This document shows, in pieces, positions 1-7,232 of a stretch of DNA of 34,160 bases. The DNA is taken from the NCBI RefSeq assembly GCF_049965695.1, contig NZ_JBMFWB010000021.1:1-34160 (forward strand), read 5' to 3'. This DNA comes from Athalassotoga sp049965695 (GTDB lineage: Bacteria > Thermotogota > Thermotogae > Mesoaciditogales > Mesoaciditogaceae). A model generated the notes under the pieces. That model was not told the DNA's origin, did no database searches, and saw only the letters and a list, made by a program, of their open reading frames with translations. The position numbers and the translations under genes were made by a program. Position 1 is the first letter of the stretch; each line of letters begins with the position of its first letter.

Positions 1-11
1 GTTGAATAGAG

Positions 12-262
12 CGTGAAAAAACAGTGACGTGTTATAGGTAACGGGTAAGTAGCCGAAAGCAAAATAAAAAGCGACTTTCTGAGCAAAGACATGCAGGCGT
101 AGGACATGATACCCCAGAGGAAGCCTTCGCAGCGGAGCGAGGACAGATTCCGACGGCGGGGTACATGTCGGAGCCGAAAAACAGTGACGCGTGAACGGTA
201 GCGGGTAAGCAGTTAAAGGCAAAAGGCGATCCTGAATCAAGTTCAGGATGACACCGATGATG
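12..262 (-). repeat. modular repeat copy A
   Basis: This fills most of the gene-free stretch 1-371. Read on the minus strand it has the hairpin at 229-249 (ATCCTGAA, loop TCAAG, TTCAGGAT), a heptamer array at 182-208 (TTACCCG, CTACCGT, TCACGCG, TCACTG), a GC-rich core at about 97-162 (CCTCGCTCCGCTGCGAAGGC is recognisable) and a second heptamer array at 22-48. Module order matches copies D and F in part. No convincing edge motif is visible here. Confidence 0.75.
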
Positions 263-285
263 CTGAATCGCTTTGAAGTTTTTAA

Positions 286-375
286 AGACGATTTTTTGAT
301 CAAGTCGAAGATAACATTACAATGAGTACAAAAGCGGCGCATGAATGTGATCTGAAAATTGGCGGTGAGTTATGA
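286..375 (+). pseudogene. possible 3' remnant of a gene upstream of the deoxynucleoside kinase
   Basis: An open frame of 29 sense codons runs from just after an in-frame TAA at 283-285 to a TGA at 373-375. The peptide looks protein-like (it includes FFDQVEDNIT and AAHECDLKIGGEL) and its stop overlaps the kinase start as ATGA. No start with a Shine-Dalgarno sequence is visible; the only ATG (322) would give 17 aa and has no clear ribosome site. Repeat copy A lies directly upstream, so this may be the tail of a gene cut off by the repeat. The family is not recognised, and a chance open frame is possible. Confidence 0.3.
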
Positions 376-983
376 TAATAGGTGTTTGTGGAAACATAGG
401 AGCAGGTAAATCGACGATAATAGAGATGATGGAAAAGCATCTTAATTATGTGCCTGTTTACGAGACGGTGGAAGAAAATCCATATCTTGAAGATTTTTAC
501 AAGGACATGAAAAAATGGGCTTTTCATTCTCAACTTTTCTTTCTTATAAAGCGCTTTGATTTTTTAAAAAGAGTCGATCCGTCAAAAGGCGTCATATTGG
601 AAGACAGAACAATAGAAGAAGATGTCAACATCTTTGCCAAAAATTTGCACGATATGGAATACATTTCTGACAAAGATTGGAAAACATATCTCGATCTGTT
701 CAGAACTTTTTCAGATCATCTTCCAAAGCCTCATGGTCTTATCTATCTTGAGGCATCAATAGAAACTCTCAAAGAGCATGTCAGGCGCAGAGGAAGAGCA
801 TTTGAAAGCAAAATTTCAGAGGACTATCTTGAAAGACTTAACACACTTTACAAGACGTGGATATCCAAAATTGAAATTCCGGTATTTCGGATCGATTGTG
901 ATTCTCTTGATTTTGTGCTTCGCAAGAGGGACAGAGATGAAATTCTTCAAAAAGTGGCGAATTTCGTCAATTCTCTTGAATAA
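372..983 (+). CDS. deoxynucleoside kinase (dNK family)
   Basis: A 203-aa cytosolic kinase predicted to phosphorylate deoxynucleosides with ATP in the salvage pathway. The P-loop GNIGAGKST is at residues 7-15. The family signature follows in the LEDRTIEED segment (Asp-Arg that contacts substrate), and a basic lid RRRGRAFE closes over ATP. Length is typical of bacterial deoxyadenosine/deoxyguanosine kinases (about 200-220 aa); substrate choice cannot be read from sequence alone. The ATG follows GGCGGTGAG. The gene overlaps the upstream remnant by ATGA and is followed by a weak stem-loop. Family assignment is firm; specificity is open. Confidence 0.88.
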   Translation: MIIGVCGNIGAGKSTIIEMMEKHLNYVPVYETVEENPYLEDFYKDMKKWAFHSQLFFLIKRFDFLKRVDPSKGVILEDRTIEEDVNIFAKNLHDMEYISDKDWKTYLDLFRTFSDHLPKPHGLIYLEASIETLKEHVRRRGRAFESKISEDYLERLNTLYKTWISKIEIPVFRIDCDSLDFVLRKRDRDEILQKVANFVNSLE

Positions 984-1010
984 AATGCTTTTTTGACGAA
1001 TTTTGTTGTT
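963..1010 (+). terminator. weak stem-loop after the dNK gene
   Basis: TTCGTCAA (963-970) pairs with TTGACGAA (993-1000) across a 22-nt loop, followed by TTTTGTTGTT. The left arm lies inside the last kinase codons. The long loop and AT-rich stem make this only a possible terminator. Confidence 0.3.
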
Positions 1011-1050
1011 ATGCGTGAGTATGCATCGGTATGTATGAGTATGCGTGAGT
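1011..1050 (+). repeat. 10-bp tandem direct repeats upstream of the cPGS-like gene
   Basis: Four consecutive 10-mers with consensus ATGYRTSRGT: ATGCGTGAGT, ATGCATCGGT, ATGTATGAGT, ATGCGTGAGT. A fifth partial unit begins ATAC. The period is close to one helical turn and the array ends about 30 bp before the -10 box at 1083, so it may be a set of protein-binding sites. It is unrelated to the 7-bp heptamers elsewhere. Confidence 0.7.
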
Positions 1051-1079
1051 ATACTTTTCTTCGGTGTTAAAGTTGCCTA

Positions 1080-1088
1080 TGCTATACT
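1080..1088 (+). promoter_or_regulatory. extended -10 promoter for the cPGS-like gene
   Basis: TGC followed by TATACT (1083-1088) is an extended -10 element. No good -35 is present (TTCGGT at a 17-bp spacing). Predicted transcription start is near 1095, giving a leader of about 20 nt before the GTG start. Confidence 0.5.
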
Positions 1089-1115
1089 TTGTGTTGAGAA
1101 ATGGAGGTGGCTTTT

Positions 1116-2444
1116 GTGAAGAAAAAAGTTTTAATTCTCGGAGCGGCTGGAAGAGATTTTCACAATTTTAACACGTATTTTCGGGATAATCCAGATTATG
1201 AGGTTGTGGCATTCACGGCAACACAGATTCCGGACATCGCCGGTAGAAAATATCCTGCCGAATTGGCTGGGAAACTTTACCCCAACGGTATACCTATATA
1301 TCCGGAAGAAGACATGGCTAAACTCGTTAAAGCACATTCGATAGACGAAGTCGTCTTGTCTTACAGCGACCTTCCACATCAATATGTTATGGAAAGAGCG
1401 TCAATGGCCATTTCGGCAGGGGCAGATTTCAAATTGATGGGTACAAATCACACGATGATAAAATCCAAAAAGCCTGTCATAGCCATTTGTGCCGTAAGGA
1501 CCGGTTCCGGAAAGAGTCAAACAACAAGAAGAGTGTTAGATATATTGAGAAATCACAAAAAGAAAGTTATATCAATACGCCATCCTATGCCTTACGGTGA
1601 TCTTGTCAAGCAAAAGGTTCAAAGATATGCCACATATTCGGATTTGGATAAGTACGAATGTACAATAGAGGAAAGAGAAGAATACGAACCTCATATTGAT
1701 AGAGGAGGCGTGATCTATTCCGGTGTCGATTATGAGGCCATCGTAAGACAGGCCGAATCTGAAAATCCGGATGTTATTTTGTGGGACGGAGGAAACAACG
1801 ATTTTTCATTCTACAAACCTGATTTACTCATAGTCGTTGCCGATCCTCACAGACCCGGTCATGAAAAGACTTTTTATCCTGGTCTGGCGAATTTCATGAT
1901 GGCCAACGTGATAGTTATAAACAAAGAAGAAACGGCACTTCCGGAGAATATAGATGAAATAAGAAGAAGTGCGGCACAATTCAATCCCAATGCCACGATT
2001 GTCGATGCCGCTTCTCCGATATTTGTTGAAAATTGGGAGAAAATACGCGGAAAGAAAGTGCTTGTCATAGAAGACGGTCCAACGTTAACTCACGGCAACA
2101 TGCAATATGGCGCAGGTTATGTTGCAGCCGTTAAATTCGGCGCGGGTGAGATCATAGATCCAAGGCCGTTCGCAGTTGGATCGATAGTTGATACTTTCAA
2201 AAAATACAATCATCTTTCAAAGATACTTCCGGCGATGGGGTATGGAGGAAAGCAGATAAAAGAACTTGAGGAGACGATTAACAAATCTGACGCGGAACTT
2301 GTCATCGTTGGGACGCCAATAGATCTTGGCAGGGTTTTAAAGATGAACAAACCTTCCTTAAGGGTCAGATACGAACTCGAAGAAATCGGAAAACCAAATC
2401 TCGAAGATGTGATATCCGATTTCCTCAAGTCAAATAAAATCTAA
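1116..2444 (+). CDS. cyclic 2,3-diphosphoglycerate synthetase-like P-loop protein
   Basis: 442 aa. It belongs to the archaeal cPGS family, which closes 2,3-diphosphoglycerate into the cyclic form using ATP. Visible are an N-terminal Rossmann-like part (KVLILGAAGRDFHNF), the P-loop VRTGSGKSQTTRR around residue 128, and downstream family segments DGGNNDFSF and VVADPHRPGHE. Length is close to the archaeal enzyme (about 460 aa). I start at GTG 1116 because GGAGGTGG (1103-1110) sits 5 nt upstream; an in-frame ATG at 1101 would place that ribosome site inside the gene. In bacteria the physiological role is unsettled; the archaeal product is a thermoprotectant. The stop overlaps the convergent ogt stop. 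Confidence 0.8.
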   Translation: MKKKVLILGAAGRDFHNFNTYFRDNPDYEVVAFTATQIPDIAGRKYPAELAGKLYPNGIPIYPEEDMAKLVKAHSIDEVVLSYSDLPHQYVMERASMAISAGADFKLMGTNHTMIKSKKPVIAICAVRTGSGKSQTTRRVLDILRNHKKKVISIRHPMPYGDLVKQKVQRYATYSDLDKYECTIEEREEYEPHIDRGGVIYSGVDYEAIVRQAESENPDVILWDGGNNDFSFYKPDLLIVVADPHRPGHEKTFYPGLANFMMANVIVINKEETALPENIDEIRRSAAQFNPNATIVDAASPIFVENWEKIRGKKVLVIEDGPTLTHGNMQYGAGYVAAVKFGAGEIIDPRPFAVGSIVDTFKKYNHLSKILPAMGYGGKQIKELEETINKSDAELVIVGTPIDLGRVLKMNKPSLRVRYELEEIGKPNLEDVISDFLKSNKI

Positions 2445-2926
2445 GAGTCGGGGCGTCGAGCCCCGCTTTTGTTTCCTTCATGATCTAAAAGCCACAATTT
2501 TCTCCACTGCCCGCCACCGTAATTTCCAATAGTACCGTCTGATTTCACAACGCGATGGCAAGGAATTATTATGGCCATTGGATTTTTACCCACAGCACTT
2601 CCAACCGCTCTAACTGCTTTTGAATATCCGATCGATATTGCTATATCCTTGTAAGAGACGACTTTTCCAAAAGGTATATTAGCCATCTCGTTCCAAACGC
2701 GCTTTTGAAAATCTGTCCCATTAAGGATGTAATTGATCGAAAAAATCTTTCTTTTTCCTGCAAAGTATTCATCCAACTGGAAGATGCAATTTTGAATCTC
2801 ACGAGAATTGTAGTTTGCCTCTTGGATCTCGTCTGTAAAGTCAACGGAATAAATAAGATCATCGGTACCCGTTATTTTTATTGTGCCTATTGGAGATTTG
2901 TAATATGCAATTTCAAAGTTTGACAT
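2441..2926 (-). CDS. ogt: methylated-DNA--protein-cysteine methyltransferase
   Basis: A 161-aa suicide DNA-repair protein that removes alkyl groups from O6-alkylguanine by transferring them to its own cysteine. The active-site PCHRV is at residues 122-126 (acceptor Cys123). Upstream lie SYKDIA (Tyr92) and SKAVRAVG with the helix-turn-helix arginine (Arg106); GNYGGG follows. Length fits the short bacterial form, without an Ada regulatory domain. The ATG has GAGGTGA upstream. The last residues are encoded by the terminator hairpin of the convergent gene, and the two stop codons share bases. The outward promoter-like motif of repeat B (3023-3051) points at this gene. Strong call. Confidence 0.95.
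   Translation of the reverse strand: MSNFEIAYYKSPIGTIKITGTDDLIYSVDFTDEIQEANYNSREIQNCIFQLDEYFAGKRKIFSINYILNGTDFQKRVWNEMANIPFGKVVSYKDIAISIGYSKAVRAVGSAVGKNPMAIIIPCHRVVKSDGTIGNYGGGQWRKLWLLDHEGNKSGARRPDS
2449..2474 (+). terminator. rho-independent terminator embedded in the ogt 3' end
   Basis: CGGGGC (2449-2454), loop GTCGA, GCCCCG (2460-2465), then CTTTTGTTT. It follows the cPGS-like stop by 4 nt on the plus strand. The hairpin lies within the last codons of the convergent ogt gene and encodes part of its GARRPDS tail. Confidence 0.75.
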
Positions 2927-2948
2927 ATTTTCACCTCATCGTCGACGT

Positions 2949-3175
2949 TTCCATAGGCTACCCGCTACAAGCCATGCGCCTGTTTTTTTCATGTGCTATT
3001 TTACCATCTTTGTGCATCAGTTATATACTTAAATAACTTTAAAAGTCGAATGTTCATTTAATTTAAGCGAAGGGCAGGATGCCCTCGAGATGGCCTTCGC
3101 AGCGGAGCGAGGACAGACATCGAGTGGGACACCTGCCGCAGCGATGATTCGAAATTTAAAACTGGTTTAGTATAT
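2949..3175. repeat. modular repeat copy B with opposed edge motifs
   Basis: This fills the 240-bp gap between ogt and the propeller gene. It has a short heptamer array on the plus strand (CTACCCG, CTACAAG, CCATGCG at 2958-2978), an edge motif on the minus strand (3023-3051), a GC-rich core (about 3066-3140, including the small hairpin GGGCA-GGA-TGCCC) and a second edge motif on the plus strand (3147-3175). The two edge motifs match at 22 of 29 positions and face outward, so 3023-3175 has the form of a small inverted-repeat element of about 153 bp. Confidence 0.7.
3022..3051 (-). promoter_or_regulatory. edge motif / putative promoter facing ogt
   Basis: On the minus strand: TTCGAC (3050-3045), 17-bp spacer, TATATA (3027-3022). 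The -35-proximal half contains the palindrome ACTTTTAAAGT. It lies about 95 bp upstream of the ogt start. It is one of five copies of the motif in the window. Confidence 0.5.
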
Positions 3176-3176
3176 T
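3147..3176 (+). promoter_or_regulatory. edge motif facing into the propeller gene end
   Basis: TTCGAA (3148-3153), 17 bp, TATATT (3171-3176). It is the mirror partner of the motif at 3022-3051. It overlaps the last codons and stop of the minus-strand propeller gene, so any transcript from it would be antisense to that gene. Confidence 0.4.
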
Positions 3177-4252
3177 TTAACCGCGTAGAGATAATCATTT
3201 AACGATCCTATGTAGATGGTATCATCATTTCCTAAAGCCGGAACGGAATTAACGAAACTTCCCAGTTTGTATTGCCACAAAAGTGTGCCGGATGTGTCGA
3301 GGGCGCATAAATATCCGTTTTGAGTTCCAAAATACAAAATGCCATTTTTGCCTAAGGAAACGGTTGTCGGAAATCCATCTGTTTTGTAAAACCAATTCAT
3401 GTGGCCATTACTTATTGCGCAAACATATCCTGTTGGATTGAATCCGCTTTGATCTGTAATGGCGTAAACGGTTCCTTCTTGTGAAATGATGGGCGTGCCA
3501 TTCACGTTACCGCCTATGTTGATCGTCCACAACAATTTCCCGCTTTTGTCTAAAGCGTAAAATTCGCCATTCTCAGTTCCAAAGTAAATTGTTCCGTCAT
3601 TTCCGACTCCAACGCTTCCATCTAACATAGAACCACTTTTGTATTCCCATATCAATTTTCCGTCTTTCTCAAGTGCGTAAACGTTACCTGCAACGTTTGA
3701 AAAATACACGGTTCCATTTTCTCCAACAACCGGATTCGATCTGATCGGAGCGTTGGTTTTGTATTCCCATATCAATTTTCCGTTTTGATCTAAAGCGTAT
3801 AGCGTGCCTGAATTGTTTCCGAAATAAATTACGCTGTTTGAAATTGCCGCGGTAGAATTTATGGAATCATCTGTTTTAAATTTCCAGATAAAATGACCGT
3901 CTTTGCCCACAGCATAAAAATAGCCGTTGTTGGTGCCAAAATACAAGTTTCCGTTTTCACCGATTGAAGCACCGGAAAATATCTGCCCTCCGGAGGTAAA
4001 ATTCCATTTCAACTTTCCATCTGGATTTATTGCGTACATCTTTCCATCGTAAGAACCTACGTAAATTGTTCCATCATTTCCCAAAGCAGGTGATGCAAGT
4101 ATATGTCCTTCTGTTTTGTAAGTCCACCGGACAATGGAACTTGTCGAGTTGACATTTTTACCTGGAGAAGGTATCAAAAATCTGCCGATTACTATGATCC
4201 CTACAAGTATAACCGACCATAAAAACCACCACGAAATTTTTTTGCTGTTCAT
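3167..4252 (-). CDS. membrane-anchored PQQ-like beta-propeller protein
   Basis: 361 aa. An N-terminal hydrophobic anchor (about residues 8-26, WFLWSVILVGIIVIGRFL) is followed by eight repeats of about 40 aa with the pattern DGTIYFGTxNGxxYALDxxGKLxWxY, giving a likely eight-bladed propeller outside the membrane. Such folds occur in BamB-like scaffolds and in PQQ-dependent dehydrogenases; no quinone-binding or catalytic residues are recognisable, so a scaffold or binding role is more likely. The ATG overlaps the stop of the upstream 32-aa ORF (ATGA), which suggests coupled translation. The final codons and TAA lie in the edge motif of repeat B, so the original 3' end may have been changed by the repeat. 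Confidence 0.85.
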   Translation of the reverse strand: MNSKKISWWFLWSVILVGIIVIGRFLIPSPGKNVNSTSSIVRWTYKTEGHILASPALGNDGTIYVGSYDGKMYAINPDGKLKWNFTSGGQIFSGASIGENGNLYFGTNNGYFYAVGKDGHFIWKFKTDDSINSTAAISNSVIYFGNNSGTLYALDQNGKLIWEYKTNAPIRSNPVVGENGTVYFSNVAGNVYALEKDGKLIWEYKSGSMLDGSVGVGNDGTIYFGTENGEFYALDKSGKLLWTINIGGNVNGTPIISQEGTVYAITDQSGFNPTGYVCAISNGHMNWFYKTDGFPTTVSLGKNGILYFGTQNGYLCALDTSGTLLWQYKLGSFVNSVPALGNDDTIYIGSLNDYLYAVKIY

Positions 4253-4347
4253 ATCTCTACCATCTCAAAGCCGAATTTCAAACGACTTAAAAGATTTTGA
4301 ACATCTTTGACCTTGAAGAAATGAGAAATTTCCTCTTCATCTGTCAC
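4249..4347 (-). CDS. small 32-aa ORF between glyS and the propeller gene
   Basis: A GTG start at 4347-4345 lies 1 nt after the glyS stop, with AGAGG at a 5-nt spacing inside the last glyS codons. The TGA overlaps the propeller ATG (ATGA). The peptide begins MTDEEEISHFFKVKD and ends FGFEMVEI: acidic at the N-terminus, then amphipathic, with no membrane segment. An in-frame ATG at 4368 would give 39 aa but has no ribosome site. Coupling on both sides argues it is translated. No family is recognised; it could be a linker ORF whose role is to carry ribosomes to the next gene. Confidence 0.5.
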   Translation of the reverse strand: MTDEEEISHFFKVKDVQNLLSRLKFGFEMVEI

Positions 4348-4348
4348 G

Positions 4349-6388
4349 CTAACCTCTTGTTGATTCATTTTTTAGAAGCAAAGAAAGATCTCCGAAATTG
4401 AGGAAAAGTTGATCGAGATTTTTCAAAAATCCCAACCTGTTCAACCTGAGATCCTCTCTCGGAGACATGACAAAAACGGTGTCAAAATACTCATCTATTG
4501 AAGGTTTTAACGATCTGAGATGTTCAAATGCTTCCTCGTAATTGAGATGTTCAAGTGCCTCTTCAACTTTTGGCTTCGTCTCGACGTACGCTGAGAAGAG
4601 TTTTTTCTCATGATCGTCGAACAGATCAACATGATACTCAAACGAGTCATGGCTTTTGGATATGTTATGAACCCTTGTGTAAGCAATTATGAAGTCTTCA
4701 AATCCCGCTTCTTTTCGGCTTTTTTCAATGGCTTGCGCCGAAAGTGCCGATCTGAACGGCTTGTTCCATAATTCAAGAACCGCTTTTGAAACATCCTGGG
4801 ATATGTTTAAATTTTCTCTCAAAATAACATCGAGTCTGCCCTTGAAAAATGCGGTTAAATTGTCCATAGAAACTTTTTTGCCCAGAATATTTTCAACGAT
4901 TGAAACGATCTCTTTTAAATCCAGATCCCATTCAAAATTGTTTAAGATTCTGAGTATCGCAAAGACTTTTTTCCTCAAGGCGTAAGGATCACGCGATCCA
5001 GATGGAATTTCTCCTATGGCGAAATTTGCAACAACGGTATCAATTCTGTCGGCAATTCCGATTACCGCTCCTATCGTGTCGGAAGGAAATTCTCCTTCGA
5101 GTCCATCAGGTACATATTGTTCTTTTAAGGCAAGCGCAACCCTTGGATCTTCATTTTTGGCATAGATACTTCCCATAATTCCTTGAAGTTCCGGAAATTC
5201 GTATATCATGTTCGTTCCAAGATCGCTCTTTGACAAAATTGCGGCTCTTTCGACGATTTTTAATTCTTGATCACCGAAGTTCAGAAAGGTCCCGATTTTC
5301 AGGGCTATTTCTTTGATCCTTTCAACTTTATCCATCAAAGTGCCAAGGTTTTTCTGGAAGGTCATATCCGCAAGTTTTTCGTTGAAATGATCAAGTGGAT
5401 ATTTAAGATCTTCCATCTGATAAAATTTTGCATCCGAAAGTCTTGCGTTTATGACCTTTTCGTATCCGTTTTTTACATTTCCAGCACGCGAAGCGGGACC
5501 GTCCTGAAAGGCCAAAAACTCTTTTGAAACTTTTCCGTTCTTTCTTGTTATGAAAGTCCTTTGATGATGCCTGAGCACAGTCCTTAAAACAGGCTCCGGC
5601 AAGGTGAGGTAATCTGTTTTAAACTGTCCGATGACAGGCTGTGGATATTCCGTTATCATCGATATTTCATGCACAAGATCGTCATCTTTCATGACTTCAA
5701 GTCCGCAACTTTCTATTTCATCCAAAATCATCTTTTCTCTTTCATCGGTTTTGATGATGATCATGAATTCTTTCATCATCTTTTCGTAATCGCCAGCGAA
5801 TCTGACGGTTATCTCTCTGTCCAAATATCTGTGAGATTTTGTGACATTCGAAGCATTTTTACCCATGAATTCAAACGGAACGATCTCTTCGTCGATGATT
5901 GAAATCATGGAGTGAACGGGGCGTGTGTATGAGAATTCTCCGTTTCCCCATTTCATCGGGCGGGTAAATTGAAATGAATTTAAGATGGTTAAAAGTGTTT
6001 GCGGAAGTACTTCTTTGGTCTTCATCCCTTGATCGAATTTTTTCAGAAAAACGTATTTCCCGCCTTCAGATTCGGATATTTCGATATCCGAAAGTTGAGC
6101 GTTGTTTGATTTTAAAAATCCTTCGAGCGCTTTTGTCGGCTTTCCGTCTTTGAAGGCAACATGTTCGGATGGTCCTTTTTTTGTCCAAGTGGCATCACGC
6201 TGCGTCAGGGCTATATCGTGAATTAAAAAGCCAAATCTTCTTGGAGTTGAAAAAACATCTATTTTACCGTGATCTATTCTTGCTTTTTCAAGGGCATCTT
6301 TAAGGTTAGTTTCAAGCGTATTCAAAATCATTTCTATATCTGCCGGAGGCATCTCTTCAAGCAACAATTCGAAAAGATATTCAGACAT
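4349..6388 (-). CDS. glyS: glycyl-tRNA synthetase beta subunit
   Basis: 679 aa. It is the beta chain of the bacterial alpha2beta2 glycyl-tRNA synthetase, which binds tRNA-Gly while the alpha chain forms the aminoacylation site. Family features are the N-terminal YLFELLLEEMPPADIE segment, an HD-like central region (EFPELQGIMGSIYA) and a C-terminal DALR-type anticodon-binding region. Length matches the family (about 680-690 aa). I use ATG 6388: AGGTG lies 6 nt upstream, whereas the longer GTG frame at 6397 has no ribosome site. The start overlaps the glyQ stop by 8 bp, as expected for an equimolar complex. Confidence 0.97.
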   Translation of the reverse strand: MSEYLFELLLEEMPPADIEMILNTLETNLKDALEKARIDHGKIDVFSTPRRFGFLIHDIALTQRDATWTKKGPSEHVAFKDGKPTKALEGFLKSNNAQLSDIEISESEGGKYVFLKKFDQGMKTKEVLPQTLLTILNSFQFTRPMKWGNGEFSYTRPVHSMISIIDEEIVPFEFMGKNASNVTKSHRYLDREITVRFAGDYEKMMKEFMIIIKTDEREKMILDEIESCGLEVMKDDDLVHEISMITEYPQPVIGQFKTDYLTLPEPVLRTVLRHHQRTFITRKNGKVSKEFLAFQDGPASRAGNVKNGYEKVINARLSDAKFYQMEDLKYPLDHFNEKLADMTFQKNLGTLMDKVERIKEIALKIGTFLNFGDQELKIVERAAILSKSDLGTNMIYEFPELQGIMGSIYAKNEDPRVALALKEQYVPDGLEGEFPSDTIGAVIGIADRIDTVVANFAIGEIPSGSRDPYALRKKVFAILRILNNFEWDLDLKEIVSIVENILGKKVSMDNLTAFFKGRLDVILRENLNISQDVSKAVLELWNKPFRSALSAQAIEKSRKEAGFEDFIIAYTRVHNISKSHDSFEYHVDLFDDHEKKLFSAYVETKPKVEEALEHLNYEEAFEHLRSLKPSIDEYFDTVFVMSPREDLRLNRLGFLKNLDQLFLNFGDLSLLLKNESTRG

Positions 6389-7232
6389 TTGCAACACCTA
6401 CTTTTAGGAAATTTTCAGCGCACTTTTTGGCCATGATCCTTATCCTTGATATGTAATTTTGTCTGTGAGAAACGGAGATGGCACCGCGCGCATCAAGTAA
6501 ATTGAACACATGAGACGATTTTATTATCTCATCGTAAGCAGGCCTGTAAAGATTGACCTCTATCAATTTTTCAAATTCTTTTGAATGTTTCTCGAAGAGA
6601 TCGAAAAGCATTTGCGTATCGGCGATTTCAAAGTTGAATTTTGAAAATTGCCTCTCGTTTTCCAGGTAAAGATCTCCGTAAGTGGTGTTTTCATTCCATT
6701 TAAGATCGTAAACGTTTTCTATGCTTTGAAGGTACATGGCTATTCTCTCGACGCCGTACGTTATCTCCAGAGGAATTCTTTTGAGTTCTACTCCTCCGAA
6801 TTGTTGAAAATAGGTGAACTGCGTTATCTCCATTCCATCTAACCATACTTCCCAGCCTATGCCCCATGCGCCAAGCGTCGGAGATTCCCAGTTGTCTTCG
6901 ACAAATCTTATGTCATGATCTTTTATCCCGAGACCCAGCGTTTCGAGCGATTCGAGGTAAAGGCCCTGGGAATCTTCGGGAGAGGGCAGAATCACAACCT
7001 GATATTGGAAATATCTTTGCATCCTGTTTGGATTATCGCCGTACCTGCCATCGGTAGGCCTCCTGCACGGTTGAACAAAGGCGAATCTTCCATCCTTTTG
7101 ATGCAAAACGTTGAAAAAAGTCGTCGGATGATATGTGCCTGCTCCCATCTCCATATCGTACGGTTGATCTATCACCGCTCCGTTTTTAGACCAAAATTTG
7201 TTCAATTTGGATATCAACTCTTGGACATTCAT
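6381..7232 (-). CDS. glyQ: glycyl-tRNA synthetase alpha subunit
   Basis: 283 aa. It is the class II catalytic chain of the heterotetrameric glycyl-tRNA synthetase. The conserved segments QPYDMEMGAGTYHPTTFF, CRRPTDGRYGDNPNR and GWEVWLDGMEITQFTYFQQ are present. The open frame continues 34 codons upstream into ileS, but those codons are not family-like. The ATG at 7232, which shares one base with the ileS stop (TGATG) and follows AGAGGAAG, gives the normal family length. It is the third synthetase-related gene in the operon after ileS and is translationally coupled to it. Confidence 0.97.
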   Translation of the reverse strand: MNVQELISKLNKFWSKNGAVIDQPYDMEMGAGTYHPTTFFNVLHQKDGRFAFVQPCRRPTDGRYGDNPNRMQRYFQYQVVILPSPEDSQGLYLESLETLGLGIKDHDIRFVEDNWESPTLGAWGIGWEVWLDGMEITQFTYFQQFGGVELKRIPLEITYGVERIAMYLQSIENVYDLKWNENTTYGDLYLENERQFSKFNFEIADTQMLFDLFEKHSKEFEKLIEVNLYRPAYDEIIKSSHVFNLLDARGAISVSHRQNYISRIRIMAKKCAENFLKVGVANV

